Counted from the first letter of the stretch, positions 26,802-35,156 are shown. The stretch is DNA of 64,000 nt from Rhodoglobus sp. (GCA_025463605.1 JAODAV010000022.1:62001-126000); one strand, 5' to 3'. Notes: a model not told the origin generated them from the letters alone. Made by a program: numbers and translations.

Positions 26802-27728
26802 GTGTACCGGATACCGGGTGAAAGCTTCGTCGTCACCCAGAGCTTCGCTGAGCATGTGGCCGCGACCGGGTTGGGTGCGATCGACTTCCGCGACAACCGC
26901 GGCACGATGATGCGCGCGCAGGAAGCCGGCGTCGTCACGGCGGTCGACAACAACCCATCTGGGGCCGAGGGCCGTCAGGTGTACATCCGCTATGACGGAC
27001 GCGGCGATGAGATCACGCAGGCGCACGCGCTGCTCATCACGGCCGTGCGCGGCCAGCGCGTCGCGAAAGGCGACCAGATAGGGATCTCAGCCGGGTCCGG
27101 GTTCGGCGAGGACTTCTACTACGGCCCGCACATCCACAACGCGGCATTCGACTCTGCCGGGCGCCGCTTCGATCACGCATCACTCATCGACTGGGCATCC
27201 GCTGCAGGCGGCGGCTCGACACCGCTCCTAGAACCGAAAGAAGAGACCATGTCACAGATTCTGCGCTCACAAAGCCGCTCCGACGACTGGGTGATCCCTG
27301 CCCCCGGCATGAGCTTCATGCTGCCCGACAACGGCCCCGTCCGGCCGCTCTCCCAAAAGGAGTACGACTCGTACGTGTTCTGGTCGACCCGCGGCTTCCC
27401 CGTGCGGTTCACCGACTGGCCTGGCAACGACATCCGCGATCTCACCCGCTCGATCGGGCTCGCCGAGTGGGAGGGCTTCCCAGTGCTCCCCGCAGACAAC
27501 ATCCCCAGACTCACCGGGCGCCTCATCTTCGAAGACTGGATGAACCCACGTACACCGGGCGGGGGCAGTGCCACCTCCGGCACGGGCGGCGACACGGCCG
27601 CGATCCTCGCGAAGCTGGCTGCGCTCGACGAGCAGGCAGACGACTACCAGGAGCGTATCGAAGCCCTGATTGGCAAGGTCCCCGATGCAGTGGTCGACGA
27701 GCAGGCCGACCGCCTCACCGGCAAGTAG
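26802..27728 (+). CDS. Endolysin with M23-like peptidase domain
   Basis: AEHVAATGLGAIDFRD and YGPHIHNAAFD (HxH); Pro/Gly linker and distinct C-terminal domain. Confidence 0.75.
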   Translation: MYRIPGESFVVTQSFAEHVAATGLGAIDFRDNRGTMMRAQEAGVVTAVDNNPSGAEGRQVYIRYDGRGDEITQAHALLITAVRGQRVAKGDQIGISAGSGFGEDFYYGPHIHNAAFDSAGRRFDHASLIDWASAAGGGSTPLLEPKEETMSQILRSQSRSDDWVIPAPGMSFMLPDNGPVRPLSQKEYDSYVFWSTRGFPVRFTDWPGNDIRDLTRSIGLAEWEGFPVLPADNIPRLTGRLIFEDWMNPRTPGGGSATSGTGGDTAAILAKLAALDEQADDYQERIEALIGKVPDAVVDEQADRLTGK

Positions 27729-27758
27729 ACCGCTCCGATACCCCGGAAATGGGACACC

Positions 27759-28166
27759 ATGCCTGACTGGCTGACCGCGATTCTCGCCGACACTACCGCC
27801 CTGCAACTCGTGTTCTGGGTTGTTGCTCTCGCTGCGCTCATCGGAGCGATCATCAAGGTCTGGCCGATCCTCAGCAAGGCCGTGACGATCGTCAACGCGG
27901 TGTCGGGTCTTCCGGCGTTTATCAAGCGCACCGACGAGACCCTCACTGCGCAGGACGCGAAGATCGCGGACATCCATCACGAGGTCCACTACAACAACGG
28001 ATCGAGCGTGAAAGACGCCATCGGCCGGGTCGAGGAAGGCGTGAAGGGCATCTATACCCGACTCGACACCGCAGACCAGGACCGGCGCGAACTCCGCGAA
28101 GACCTCGAAGAGACACGCCCGCACGCACCCGCCCGTAAACGCCCCACCAAACCGAAGGAGAACTGA
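27759..28166 (+). CDS. Holin-like/DUF2746-like membrane protein
   Basis: N-terminal TM segment plus coiled coil, next to lysin. Confidence 0.6.
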   Translation: MPDWLTAILADTTALQLVFWVVALAALIGAIIKVWPILSKAVTIVNAVSGLPAFIKRTDETLTAQDAKIADIHHEVHYNNGSSVKDAIGRVEEGVKGIYTRLDTADQDRRELREDLEETRPHAPARKRPTKPKEN

Positions 28167-28432
28167 TGTCCGACCCCACCATCCCGCCCAGCGTCTTGAA
28201 GGCCGCCAAGCGTGGATTCATCCGCACCACCGCTCAGTCGTACTCAACCGCTCTCGCAGGCGGCATCTCGGCTGCCGTCATCATCACCACGATTCAGGGT
28301 GGTCAGCCGGACTGGGTTGCGCTCGCCGTGACCGCTGGTGTCGCCGTGGTGTCGCCGCTGCTCGCAGGGAGTGCCTCGTTCCTGAGCATCCTCGCCAAGG
28401 GCGTCCCCGCTGACTACTTGGCTGCGGAGTGA
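28166..28432 (+). CDS. Holin-like membrane protein
   Basis: Two hydrophobic segments; adjacent to lysin. Confidence 0.6.
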   Translation: MSDPTIPPSVLKAAKRGFIRTTAQSYSTALAGGISAAVIITTIQGGQPDWVALAVTAGVAVVSPLLAGSASFLSILAKGVPADYLAAE

Positions 28433-28457
28433 CCCCGCAATAGCAAACCTGATTCCC

Positions 28458-28491
28458 GCGCCGCCCCTGTCCTCACGGATGGGGGCGGCGC
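28458..28491. terminator. GC-rich hairpin after the lysis module
   Basis: GCGCCGCCCC ... GGGGCGGCGC. Confidence 0.5.
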
Positions 28492-28503
28492 TATTCTGCG
28501 TTC

Positions 28504-28725
28504 ATGGACGTTCCCGAAGAGTACGAATCCAACGGCCGCACCTACCAACTCAGGCAGGAGTCCGACACTGAGTGGGCGATCCTTGAGGATCGGGAGCACC
28601 ACGGAACCCTCACCCACAATGCTGCCGGATGGCTGGCCTACGCACCCGGCGATGAACCAGCCGACGAGTACCGCACTGAGGATTGGCAGTCCACCCTCGA
28701 CAGCCTTCTCGATTACCTCCGCTAG
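28504..28725 (+). CDS. Hypothetical protein
   Basis: ORF after lysis module, convergent with 28722-29033. Confidence 0.5.
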   Translation: MDVPEEYESNGRTYQLRQESDTEWAILEDREHHGTLTHNAAGWLAYAPGDEPADEYRTEDWQSTLDSLLDYLR

Positions 28726-29033
28726 TCCCGTTCCGTCCTAGCAGGTGTGTTCGCCTTCGCTGGTGCCTTCATGTACGCATCTGTCGGGTGCCCGTGCGGG
28801 ACGCCCTCATTGTTCTTCGCGAGGTTGACGGCGGCACACGCGGCCCGGAGGGTGCGGTAGTAGCCGATCAGTGCCCCGTCACCGTCTTGAGCCCACCGGG
28901 TGGCGCGGTAGCCAAGCTCGGGACCTCGGCGCACGAAATCGACCAACGCGTACGGTCGCTCGCGGACATCGAAGATGACCCATCGCCCGGGCTCGTACTC
29001 CTGGGCATCCATGATGGGATGCCAATCGGCCAA
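28722..29033 (-). CDS. Hypothetical protein
   Basis: 103-aa ORF. Confidence 0.5.
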   Translation of the reverse strand: MADWHPIMDAQEYEPGRWVIFDVRERPYALVDFVRRGPELGYRATRWAQDGDGALIGYYRTLRAACAAVNLAKNNEGVPHGHPTDAYMKAPAKANTPARTERD

Positions 29034-29106
29034 TGTGCTTCCTTCCGTGAAGCATCCGGCCCATGCAGAGCATCATTCTAACGAGAGAGCACCGTCAAGG
29101 CGATGG

Positions 29107-29289
29107 CTAGCGGCGTGCGAGTGTAAACAGCGACCCGCCACCGAATGCGAGCAGAATGACACCCACAATGAGCACCGCAGGGCCGCCTGAGTCCAGCAGG
29201 AACATGCCCGCGATTGTCACTACGCCCCCGATCACCAAACCTGCGACGGTGAGCAACCAGAGGCCGTCTGACTTCGTTGTATCCATCAT
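29107..29289 (-). CDS. Predicted two-TM membrane protein
   Basis: 60 aa, hydrophobic; upstream of tRNA-Lys. Confidence 0.5.
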   Translation of the reverse strand: MMDTTKSDGLWLLTVAGLVIGGVVTIAGMFLLDSGGPAVLIVGVILLAFGGGSLFTLARR

Positions 29290-29313
29290 TGTGGCTAGAT
29301 CATAGTTGCGAAG

Positions 29314-29386
29314 TGGGCCCGGCGGGGCTCGAACCCGCGACCCGCTGATTAAAAGTCAGATGCTCTACCGACTGAGCTACAGGCCC
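29314..29386 (-). tRNA. tRNA-Lys (anticodon TTT)
   Basis: GGGCCTGTAGCTCAGTCGGTAGAGCATCTGACTTTTAATCAGCGGGTCGCGGGTTCGAGCCCCGCCGGGCCCA folds as a canonical cloverleaf. Confidence 0.93.
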
Positions 29387-30336
29387 TATGCAGCTATCTT
29401 CCCACGCCGGCCGGAGTGCTTGCGAAGCGCGATCGGTGGGACGACGTTGATGCCCTCGCTCATCTCTTCCTCCGTGACTCCGGTGTAGAGCTGGGTGGTC
29501 GCCAGCGAGGCGTGACCTAGTGTCTCCTGCACGACTCGGAGGGATGCGCCATTACGAAGCATGGTGGTGGCGAGGTAGTGCCGCAACGAGTGGGCCGTGA
29601 GATTGCGGTCTGTGATGCCCGCGCGCCGCATTGCTTTCGATACAGCGTCGCTAGCGGACGTCATGAGGATGTGGCCGCCGCCGTTCGGGAACAGCTTGCT
29701 TATGTACGGCGATGGGAACCACCACCCGCGGGTGGGGTACTTGTCGAGGATCGGGAGCAGGCCTTCGGGAATCGCCCCACGCCAGAGGAGGTTGCCTTTG
29801 CGCACTGCACTGATCATCATGCCCTCGCGGTCGATGTCTTCGCCTCTGATCCTGACTACTTCTCCGATTCGCAGGCCGGTGAGCGCGGCGATTGTGATGA
29901 TGTCGCGGGTGCGCGAGTAGGCGCCGGTGTCCAGCATCGCGTCGATCTGTTCGGCGCGTAGTGGCCGCGGCAGCCGACGGGTCATCTTGATCTTCCTAAG
30001 GCGCTTCGACGGGTTCTTCATGCCGCGCATGTAGCCCTCGTCTTTGAGCCAGCCGTAGAAGGTCTGGAAGTAGGAGCGCTCAGACTGCATGGTGCCTTGC
30101 GCGAGATGTTTCCCGGTGCGTGGGTGGGGGCGGGAGAGTTGGGCCTGCAGGTCTTCTAGGGTGATGTCGAGTGGCTGCTTTCCGCTGCTGCGCGCGAGTA
30201 GGAGGAGGCATTCCTCACGGTTGAGGATGGTCTTCGCTGACAGGTTCCCCGAGACCTGGTAGTTCTTGAATGCGTGCAGTGCCTGTTCCCAGTCGAGTCC
30301 CTTACCGACTAGGTACAGGGCCATCGTTTGCCCCAT
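29386..30336 (-). CDS. int: Tyrosine recombinase / integrase
   Basis: AALTGLRIGEVVRIRGEDID, HSLRHYLATTMLRNGASLRVVQETLGHASLATTQLYT (R...HxxR...H...Y). Confidence 0.95.
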   Translation of the reverse strand: MGQTMALYLVGKGLDWEQALHAFKNYQVSGNLSAKTILNREECLLLLARSSGKQPLDITLEDLQAQLSRPHPRTGKHLAQGTMQSERSYFQTFYGWLKDEGYMRGMKNPSKRLRKIKMTRRLPRPLRAEQIDAMLDTGAYSRTRDIITIAALTGLRIGEVVRIRGEDIDREGMMISAVRKGNLLWRGAIPEGLLPILDKYPTRGWWFPSPYISKLFPNGGGHILMTSASDAVSKAMRRAGITDRNLTAHSLRHYLATTMLRNGASLRVVQETLGHASLATTQLYTGVTEEEMSEGINVVPPIALRKHSGRRGKIAA

Positions 30337-30489
30337 GATGATGAATCCCCCAGATTCGACGGCGTGGTTGATGCCGTAGACGAAGGGTTCTGCACTTGGA
30401 GTGTGTGAGTCAACTCTGGCTCCGGGAGTTTGTGGGATTACGGAAGGTGAGCGGCGTGCCGAAGGTGGGAAAACTTCGGAAGGCGCGGG

Positions 30490-30684
30490 TTAGGCGGCTT
30501 GGGGGTCGGCGACGAGGATCACGATGACGTCGCGGGGGCGGCGCTTCGGGTGCTGGATGGCGCGTACTTGGACCGCGGTGACCTCGCGTTCCCGGCCGTC
30601 ACAGATGACGAGCACTGGCACCTTGGTTCCGCGTCCGTTGGTCGCGATCGGGGCGATGATTGCGTGGAGTTCGACGGCGTTCAC
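30490..30684 (-). CDS. Hypothetical protein (micro-operon gene 3)
   Basis: GTG 30684; GTGA overlap with upstream gene stop. Confidence 0.5.
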   Translation of the reverse strand: MNAVELHAIIAPIATNGRGTKVPVLVICDGREREVTAVQVRAIQHPKRRPRDVIVILVADPQAA

Positions 30685-30932
30685 GATGTGCTCGCCTCCT
30701 CTGCGGGCCGCAGCGCCTCGATCTGCTCGCGCACGAAGTAGTCGGCCACGCTGAGCCCCGCCTTTGCGCGGTAGTACACGGACGAGAGTGTCTTCGCATC
30801 GTCCGAATGGATCTCCGGGTGTTCCAGAAAGTACGCCGCGTTCGCGAGGTGGTTGGATGCCGCATGCAGCGACTTGATGAGTTCCGCGTGGTCTGTGGTG
30901 AGGCACGCTGTGGCCGTCTCGCTCGTCGCCAT
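30681..30932 (-). CDS. Hypothetical helical protein (micro-operon gene 2)
   Basis: 83 aa; TAATG overlap with upstream peptide gene. Confidence 0.6.
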   Translation of the reverse strand: MATSETATACLTTDHAELIKSLHAASNHLANAAYFLEHPEIHSDDAKTLSSVYYRAKAGLSVADYFVREQIEALRPAEEASTS

Positions 30933-31012
30933 TACTCGGCCCTCCTGGCTCGCTCGACCCGCTCGAACAGGAGTGCGACGGCTATGCCGATGAGGATGCT
31001 GAACTCGATCAT
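30932..31012 (-). CDS. 26-aa predicted membrane peptide (micro-operon gene 1)
   Basis: MIEFSILIGIAVALLFERVERARRAE; stop overlaps next ATG. Confidence 0.4.
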   Translation of the reverse strand: MIEFSILIGIAVALLFERVERARRAE

Positions 31013-31069
31013 CGGGTGCCCGCAGTCTTACGCGCGCGGGCGTCAGAGAGCAGAGTCACGCGTGAACCG

Positions 31070-31117
31070 TCGGACCCATAATCCGCGGGTCGCGGGTTCG
31101 AGCCCCGCCGGGCCCAC
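31070..31117 (+). repeat. tRNA 3'-half fragment (CAT anticodon loop to acceptor), candidate attR
   Basis: TCGGACCCATAATCCGCGGGTCGCGGGTTCGAGCCCCGCCGGGCCCAC with no matching 5' half upstream. Confidence 0.75.
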
Positions 31118-31270
31118 GATGGTGATTCGATCACCTTGCCGCCACGCCCTCCCGACACCGATCCCGATCGAGTCACGATCGTGGGCCGGGCATCCACGTC
31201 GTCGACGGCGATCGTGGAATTGCGCGCCACGGCGTCGGCGACGGACTGAGGAAGCCCCGAACAACACAGT

Positions 31271-31301
31271 GAGCGCCGCAATCCCTTGCGGGGCGGCGCT
31301 C
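31271..31301. terminator. Hairpin terminator-like element
   Basis: GAGCGCCGC ... GCGGCGCTC. Confidence 0.45.
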
Positions 31302-31329
31302 AGATGCCTTGGTGTTGACGGGCCGGAGC

Positions 31330-31638
31330 TTATCCCTCAAACTCCACGTTGCCGCGGCAGGCTTCGCCCGGGCTTGGCACTACATCCTTGAAGCCGTGGC
31401 TCACGAACCGTCCGTAACTCTGCACGTGCCCGTCCGTGACGAAGTCGTCGTTGAACTCGGGCGGCTGGATCTCCTCGGCGTCGGGGAGGTCCTGACCGGA
31501 GAAGGCGCAAGCCGAAGTGGCGTTCTCTGCGCCGGGAATCGGCTCCCCGTTACCGTTGGTCTCGCCAGCCTGAGCTGAAGTGGCTCCGGCGAAGACGAGC
31601 CCGAGTGCGACGATGCACCCGATTGTCATGTGTTTCAT
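31330..31638 (-). CDS. Secreted hypothetical protein
   Basis: Signal peptide MKHMTIGCIVALGLVFAGATSAQA. Confidence 0.6.
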   Translation of the reverse strand: MKHMTIGCIVALGLVFAGATSAQAGETNGNGEPIPGAENATSACAFSGQDLPDAEEIQPPEFNDDFVTDGHVQSYGRFVSHGFKDVVPSPGEACRGNVEFEG

Positions 31639-31780
31639 GTGTCCTCCTGTCATCAAGGACGGCCCGTGTGGCGTCGGCTGAAGCCAGCGGCCCGCCCCAC
31701 CTTCGCGAAAGCTACTCCTCGCGGGCTATTGGGGCAACGGGCTAGACACGAAGAAGTTTCAATGCGCGACACCTAAGGGG

Positions 31781-32839
31781 TCATGCGCTCAGGTCCACAG
31801 GCTCCGCGCGTAGCAGTTCCCGCACCATGGGGATGACCTCGCGGCCGTACAGCTCGATGGTCGCCAGCCGCTGCTCGAATGGCACCCGCCCGGTCGCGTA
31901 GGCGAGGTCGAAGCGCTGCAGCTTGAGAAGGCGGATGTAGGTAGCGAGCTTTGTCGCTACCGTCTCAGGCGAGCCGACGAAGTGCGCACCGTGATCCGCC
32001 TCGTTCTCGAAGAAGCTCATCGACGGCGTAGGACGGCGTTCGTCGCTCGCCCACATCTCCCGGCTGTAGGGGAACTGGATCGCCTTGGCCTCCTCGTCGG
32101 TGCGTGCGATGTACCCGTGCGAGTGCATCCCGACCGGCTGCAGATCGTGCCCGAACTCCTGCAAAGCCCGGTGGTACAGCTCGACGTAGGGCACGAATCG
32201 CGCGGGGTCACCCGCGATGACTGCGAGAATGAGCGGCAGCCCGAAGCGGGCGGCGCGCACAACCGACTGAGGGCTCCCGCCCACGGCGACCCAGGTAGGT
32301 AGGTGTCCGGCCGGGAGCGGGGGGTAGACGCGCTGATCCTGCAACGGACACCGCACCGTGCCCTGCCAGGTGACCGGCTGCTCCCGGATGAGCTTCGTGA
32401 ACAAGTCGAGCTTCTCGTCGAACAGTCGTTCGTAGTCGGTCAGGTCGTAGCCGAACAGCGGGAACGATTCGGTGAGAGAGCCGCGTCCCACGGCGATCTG
32501 GGCGCGTCCGTTCGAGATCGCGTCGAGTGTGGAGAATTCGGTGAACAGGCGCACCGGGTCCTGCGTGCTCAGCACGGTGACCGCCGTGCCGAGACGGATT
32601 CGCTGAGTACGCGAGGCGATGCCAGCGAGAACGACGGCTCCGGCGGAATCCATGAACTTCTCGCGGTAGTGCTCACTGACGTTGAAGGAGTCCACGCCCA
32701 CCTGCTCGGCGAGCACGGCCTCCTCGATCGCGTTGCGGATCACCTGGTCCCCGGGAAGGTCGTTCCCGTCTTCGTCGGCAGTCAGATAAAGCGGGGTGTC
32801 GAGTCCAAACTCGAATTCGTCAGGATCATGGTTACTCAT
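31781..32839 (-). CDS. LLM-class flavin-dependent oxidoreductase
   Basis: Luciferase-like motifs (ASRTQRIRLGTAVTVLSTQDPVRLFTEFSTLDAISNGRAQIAVGRGS). Confidence 0.9.
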   Translation of the reverse strand: MSNHDPDEFEFGLDTPLYLTADEDGNDLPGDQVIRNAIEEAVLAEQVGVDSFNVSEHYREKFMDSAGAVVLAGIASRTQRIRLGTAVTVLSTQDPVRLFTEFSTLDAISNGRAQIAVGRGSLTESFPLFGYDLTDYERLFDEKLDLFTKLIREQPVTWQGTVRCPLQDQRVYPPLPAGHLPTWVAVGGSPQSVVRAARFGLPLILAVIAGDPARFVPYVELYHRALQEFGHDLQPVGMHSHGYIARTDEEAKAIQFPYSREMWASDERRPTPSMSFFENEADHGAHFVGSPETVATKLATYIRLLKLQRFDLAYATGRVPFEQRLATIELYGREVIPMVRELLRAEPVDLSA

Positions 32840-32847
32840 AGTTACTG

Positions 32848-32855
32848 GTGTACAC
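32848..32855. promoter_or_regulatory. Candidate TetR half-site palindrome GTGTACAC upstream of LLM oxidoreductase
   Basis: Same GTGTAC/GTACAC arms as at 34119-34165. Confidence 0.4.
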
Positions 32856-32992
32856 TTTGATAACCGGTCACTTCAAACGCGCCCCGGTCACCGTGCGGTT
32901 ACCGACCAACCGGAGCCCTTATCGCGCGCCTCGAGGAGCAGTCGGCTTCCAGTGGGAGAGTGCTTCGGCCTGAGCCGAGCGAGGGACGCGGC

Positions 32993-33370
32993 TCAGCCCC
33001 GTGCGAGCAGTCGAATGGTGACCTCGTGCGCGTGCGGGCCCACAACGGTGCCGACGATCCTCGCACCGTAGCGATCGTACTTGGCGTGGTAGGCGGCGTC
33101 GATGGCATCATCGGCGGTGGGGTTCGCCGGAGCGAATGTGACGTCACGCTCGATGCCCCCCGCCCGGATACGACCGACGCCACTTGCCAGTGCCCGCAGA
33201 TACCAAGGGTTGTCCTTGCCGTACGCCGAACGCACGTACACGTCATGGCCCGCCCGAACGACCCACATCCTCACGTATGGCCGTAGCGTTCCGTCGGAGC
33301 GCTGAGACGCGAGCTGCAACTCCTCTGCGCCGCCGACCCGGTCGAGTTCGTCGGCGGTCCACGCCGTCAT
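32993..33370 (-). CDS. DUF2255-like protein
   Basis: MTAWTADELDRVGGAEELQLASQRSDGTLRPYVRMWVVRAGHDVYVRSAYG. Confidence 0.75.
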   Translation of the reverse strand: MTAWTADELDRVGGAEELQLASQRSDGTLRPYVRMWVVRAGHDVYVRSAYGKDNPWYLRALASGVGRIRAGGIERDVTFAPANPTADDAIDAAYHAKYDRYGARIVGTVVGPHAHEVTIRLLARG

Positions 33371-34077
33371 CGGCTGCTCCATCCCCGTTCATGGAGCCGC
33401 TCGAACCCGTCGAGGAGGAGGTCGAGAGCGAACTCGAATTCGAACTCGTCGTCGCAGCCGTGGCCGACGACGGAACCGTCGTCGTGGTTGCGCGAGGTGG
33501 CAATCGCGACGATATTCGGATACCGCTGCTGCATCTGCTGCACCGTGGCGGCCCGCACCTCAGCCGGGACCTCGACGGGCGCCTCGCCCTTCACTGGGGC
33601 CGCGTCGTCGAACAGCTCCTGCGTGAACCCCCACATGCGACCACCGATGGCGTGCATGACGTGATGAGTGAGATCGACGGAGAAGCCGCCGGCGAGCAAC
33701 ATGCCGGCGAACGAATCCATGAAGCCGAGCACGGCTGGGGTTTTGTTGGTGCGCGACTCGATGGCCTGGCGAGCCCACGGATGACGCTGGAGCGCGCGTC
33801 TCGCCGAGAGCACTCTCTGCCGCACCGCGCTCTTCCAGTCGGTATCGCGTATCGGCGGGTCGATCTCTTCGACGATGACCTCGACCATGCCGTCGAGTAG
33901 TTCCTCTTTGTTCTCGACGTGCTTGTAGAGGGCCATCGGCACCACGTCGAGTTCCTGCGCGAGCCTTCGCATACTGAGCGCCTCGATTCCCACCTCGTCG
34001 GCGAGGGATACGGCCGCCTGCAGCACGCGATCCCGGTTCAGGCGCACTCGCCGTTCGACTTCGACCTGTGGAGTCAT
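33367..34077 (-). CDS. TetR/AcrR family transcriptional regulator
   Basis: RDRVLQAAVSLADEVGIEALSMRRLAQELDVVPMALYKHVENKEELLDGM helix-turn-helix. Confidence 0.92.
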   Translation of the reverse strand: MTPQVEVERRVRLNRDRVLQAAVSLADEVGIEALSMRRLAQELDVVPMALYKHVENKEELLDGMVEVIVEEIDPPIRDTDWKSAVRQRVLSARRALQRHPWARQAIESRTNKTPAVLGFMDSFAGMLLAGGFSVDLTHHVMHAIGGRMWGFTQELFDDAAPVKGEAPVEVPAEVRAATVQQMQQRYPNIVAIATSRNHDDGSVVGHGCDDEFEFEFALDLLLDGFERLHERGWSSR

Positions 34078-34118
34078 CCGATACCTCCCGCTTCTTGCGC
34101 CCCGTGATGTGGACAGGA

Positions 34119-34165
34119 GTACACCGTACACATTACTCGCGGGGAGAACGGTGTACGCAGTACAC
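34119..34165. promoter_or_regulatory. Candidate TetR operator region
   Basis: GTACACCGTACAC followed by perfect palindrome GTGTAC-GCA-GTACAC (34151-34165). Confidence 0.55.
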
Positions 34166-34226
34166 TTACCCATCGCCGGCGCTCGATCGGCCTGCGCAAG
34201 CCCGAACGGGTGTAGTCGCGGCCGCC

Positions 34227-35156
34227 TCAGCCGCGATACCAGTTCAGCACCCGCATGGCTCGAAGGGTGTTCCACCGGCTCGGCTCACCGTCACCATCTT
34301 CCATGTCGAAGTGCACGTCGCCGAGGTGCGTGTTCTCGAGCGCCCACCGGCCGTCTTCCCCGCGCTTGCTCTCGACGAGCTGGATGGCCTCCGCCATGCG
34401 GTCGTCGGGTGTTACACGCGCCGCCCGCAGGTAGTCGAGCGCCCGGAGCACGTCGTAGTGCCACCGGGTCGGAAAGGAGAACTGCAGCCAGTGGTTGTTG
34501 GCAATATCGCCGTCGGAAAGCCTGCGCATGAGGTGCCGTTCGAGCAGGTACTCGTGTGCACGCTCGCGTACGGCAGTGACCTCGGGCACCGCGCCGACCG
34601 CCCGCTCGTACTCGAGCAGACCCTCCAGCACGGCGATCGTGCTGTTGAACGATCCGCGAGTCGACCCGTTCTCGGCCTCGCAGTTCCATCCGCCGTCCTC
34701 GAGTTGCTCGGTCAGTAGGCGATCGACGATGCCGCGAACGTCTTCGCCGAAGTAGGCGCCGATCGCGACGGCCATTCCGTTGATGCACGGCTCGACCTCG
34801 CCATCGAAGAAGTCCTGTCCGTCGTGCTCCCACTTGCTGTTCTCGCGGACGAGCGCAATCGCTCCCCGCACCCGTTCATCGGAGGGGAGCACCCCGAGTT
34901 GGCGCAGCAGCATGAGGCTGAACGACGTAGCCGTCCACGGCTGATAACCCTTCAGAACGGTTACAGCAGGAAAGTGCGTACCGCCCGCCCATTGGCCGTC
35001 GCCGCCCTGCAGTGCGAGAAGGCGGGCGCCCCACCCCTCGTGGGCGACTCTCGCCCGTTCGGCGGCAATTTCGGCATCCGGTTCGCCCGTGAGGTCCCGC
35101 ATCACCTGCCAGCGGATCGCGGGTTCGGAGTCGAGCAGCCAGTCCGTGACGGTCAT
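34227..35156 (-). CDS. Squalene-cyclase/prenyltransferase-like repeat protein
   Basis: QGGDGQWAGG, LEDGGWNCEAENGSTRGSFNSTIAVLEGL repeats. Confidence 0.65.
   Translation of the reverse strand: MTVTDWLLDSEPAIRWQVMRDLTGEPDAEIAAERARVAHEGWGARLLALQGGDGQWAGGTHFPAVTVLKGYQPWTATSFSLMLLRQLGVLPSDERVRGAIALVRENSKWEHDGQDFFDGEVEPCINGMAVAIGAYFGEDVRGIVDRLLTEQLEDGGWNCEAENGSTRGSFNSTIAVLEGLLEYERAVGAVPEVTAVRERAHEYLLERHLMRRLSDGDIANNHWLQFSFPTRWHYDVLRALDYLRAARVTPDDRMAEAIQLVESKRGEDGRWALENTHLGDVHFDMEDGDGEPSRWNTLRAMRVLNWYRG

Larger units (their letters stand above)
1..31117. mobile_element. Temperate siphovirus prophage (left end outside the window; right end at an attR-like tRNA fragment)
   Basis: Contiguous phage gene order: small early ORFs, HNH, TerS, TerL, portal, MuF, scaffold, capsid, connectors, tail tube, frameshifted chaperone, tape measure, tail tip, lysin, holin, integrase, tRNA 3' fragment. 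Confidence 0.93.

Noticed and set aside
29306-29488. Plus ORF MRSGPGGARTRDPLIKSQMLYRLSYRPYA
   Set aside because: Translation through the tRNA-Lys complement; artefact.
29386-31117. Integrase region as an independent integrative element
   Set aside because: No second set of direct att repeats visible; the tRNA-derived repeats are inverted, and integrase next to attR fits the main prophage.
31009-31281. Minus ORF containing SWARRGSNPRPADYGSDGS
   Set aside because: It is the antisense translation of the tRNA fragment; a common spurious ORF across tRNA T-arms.
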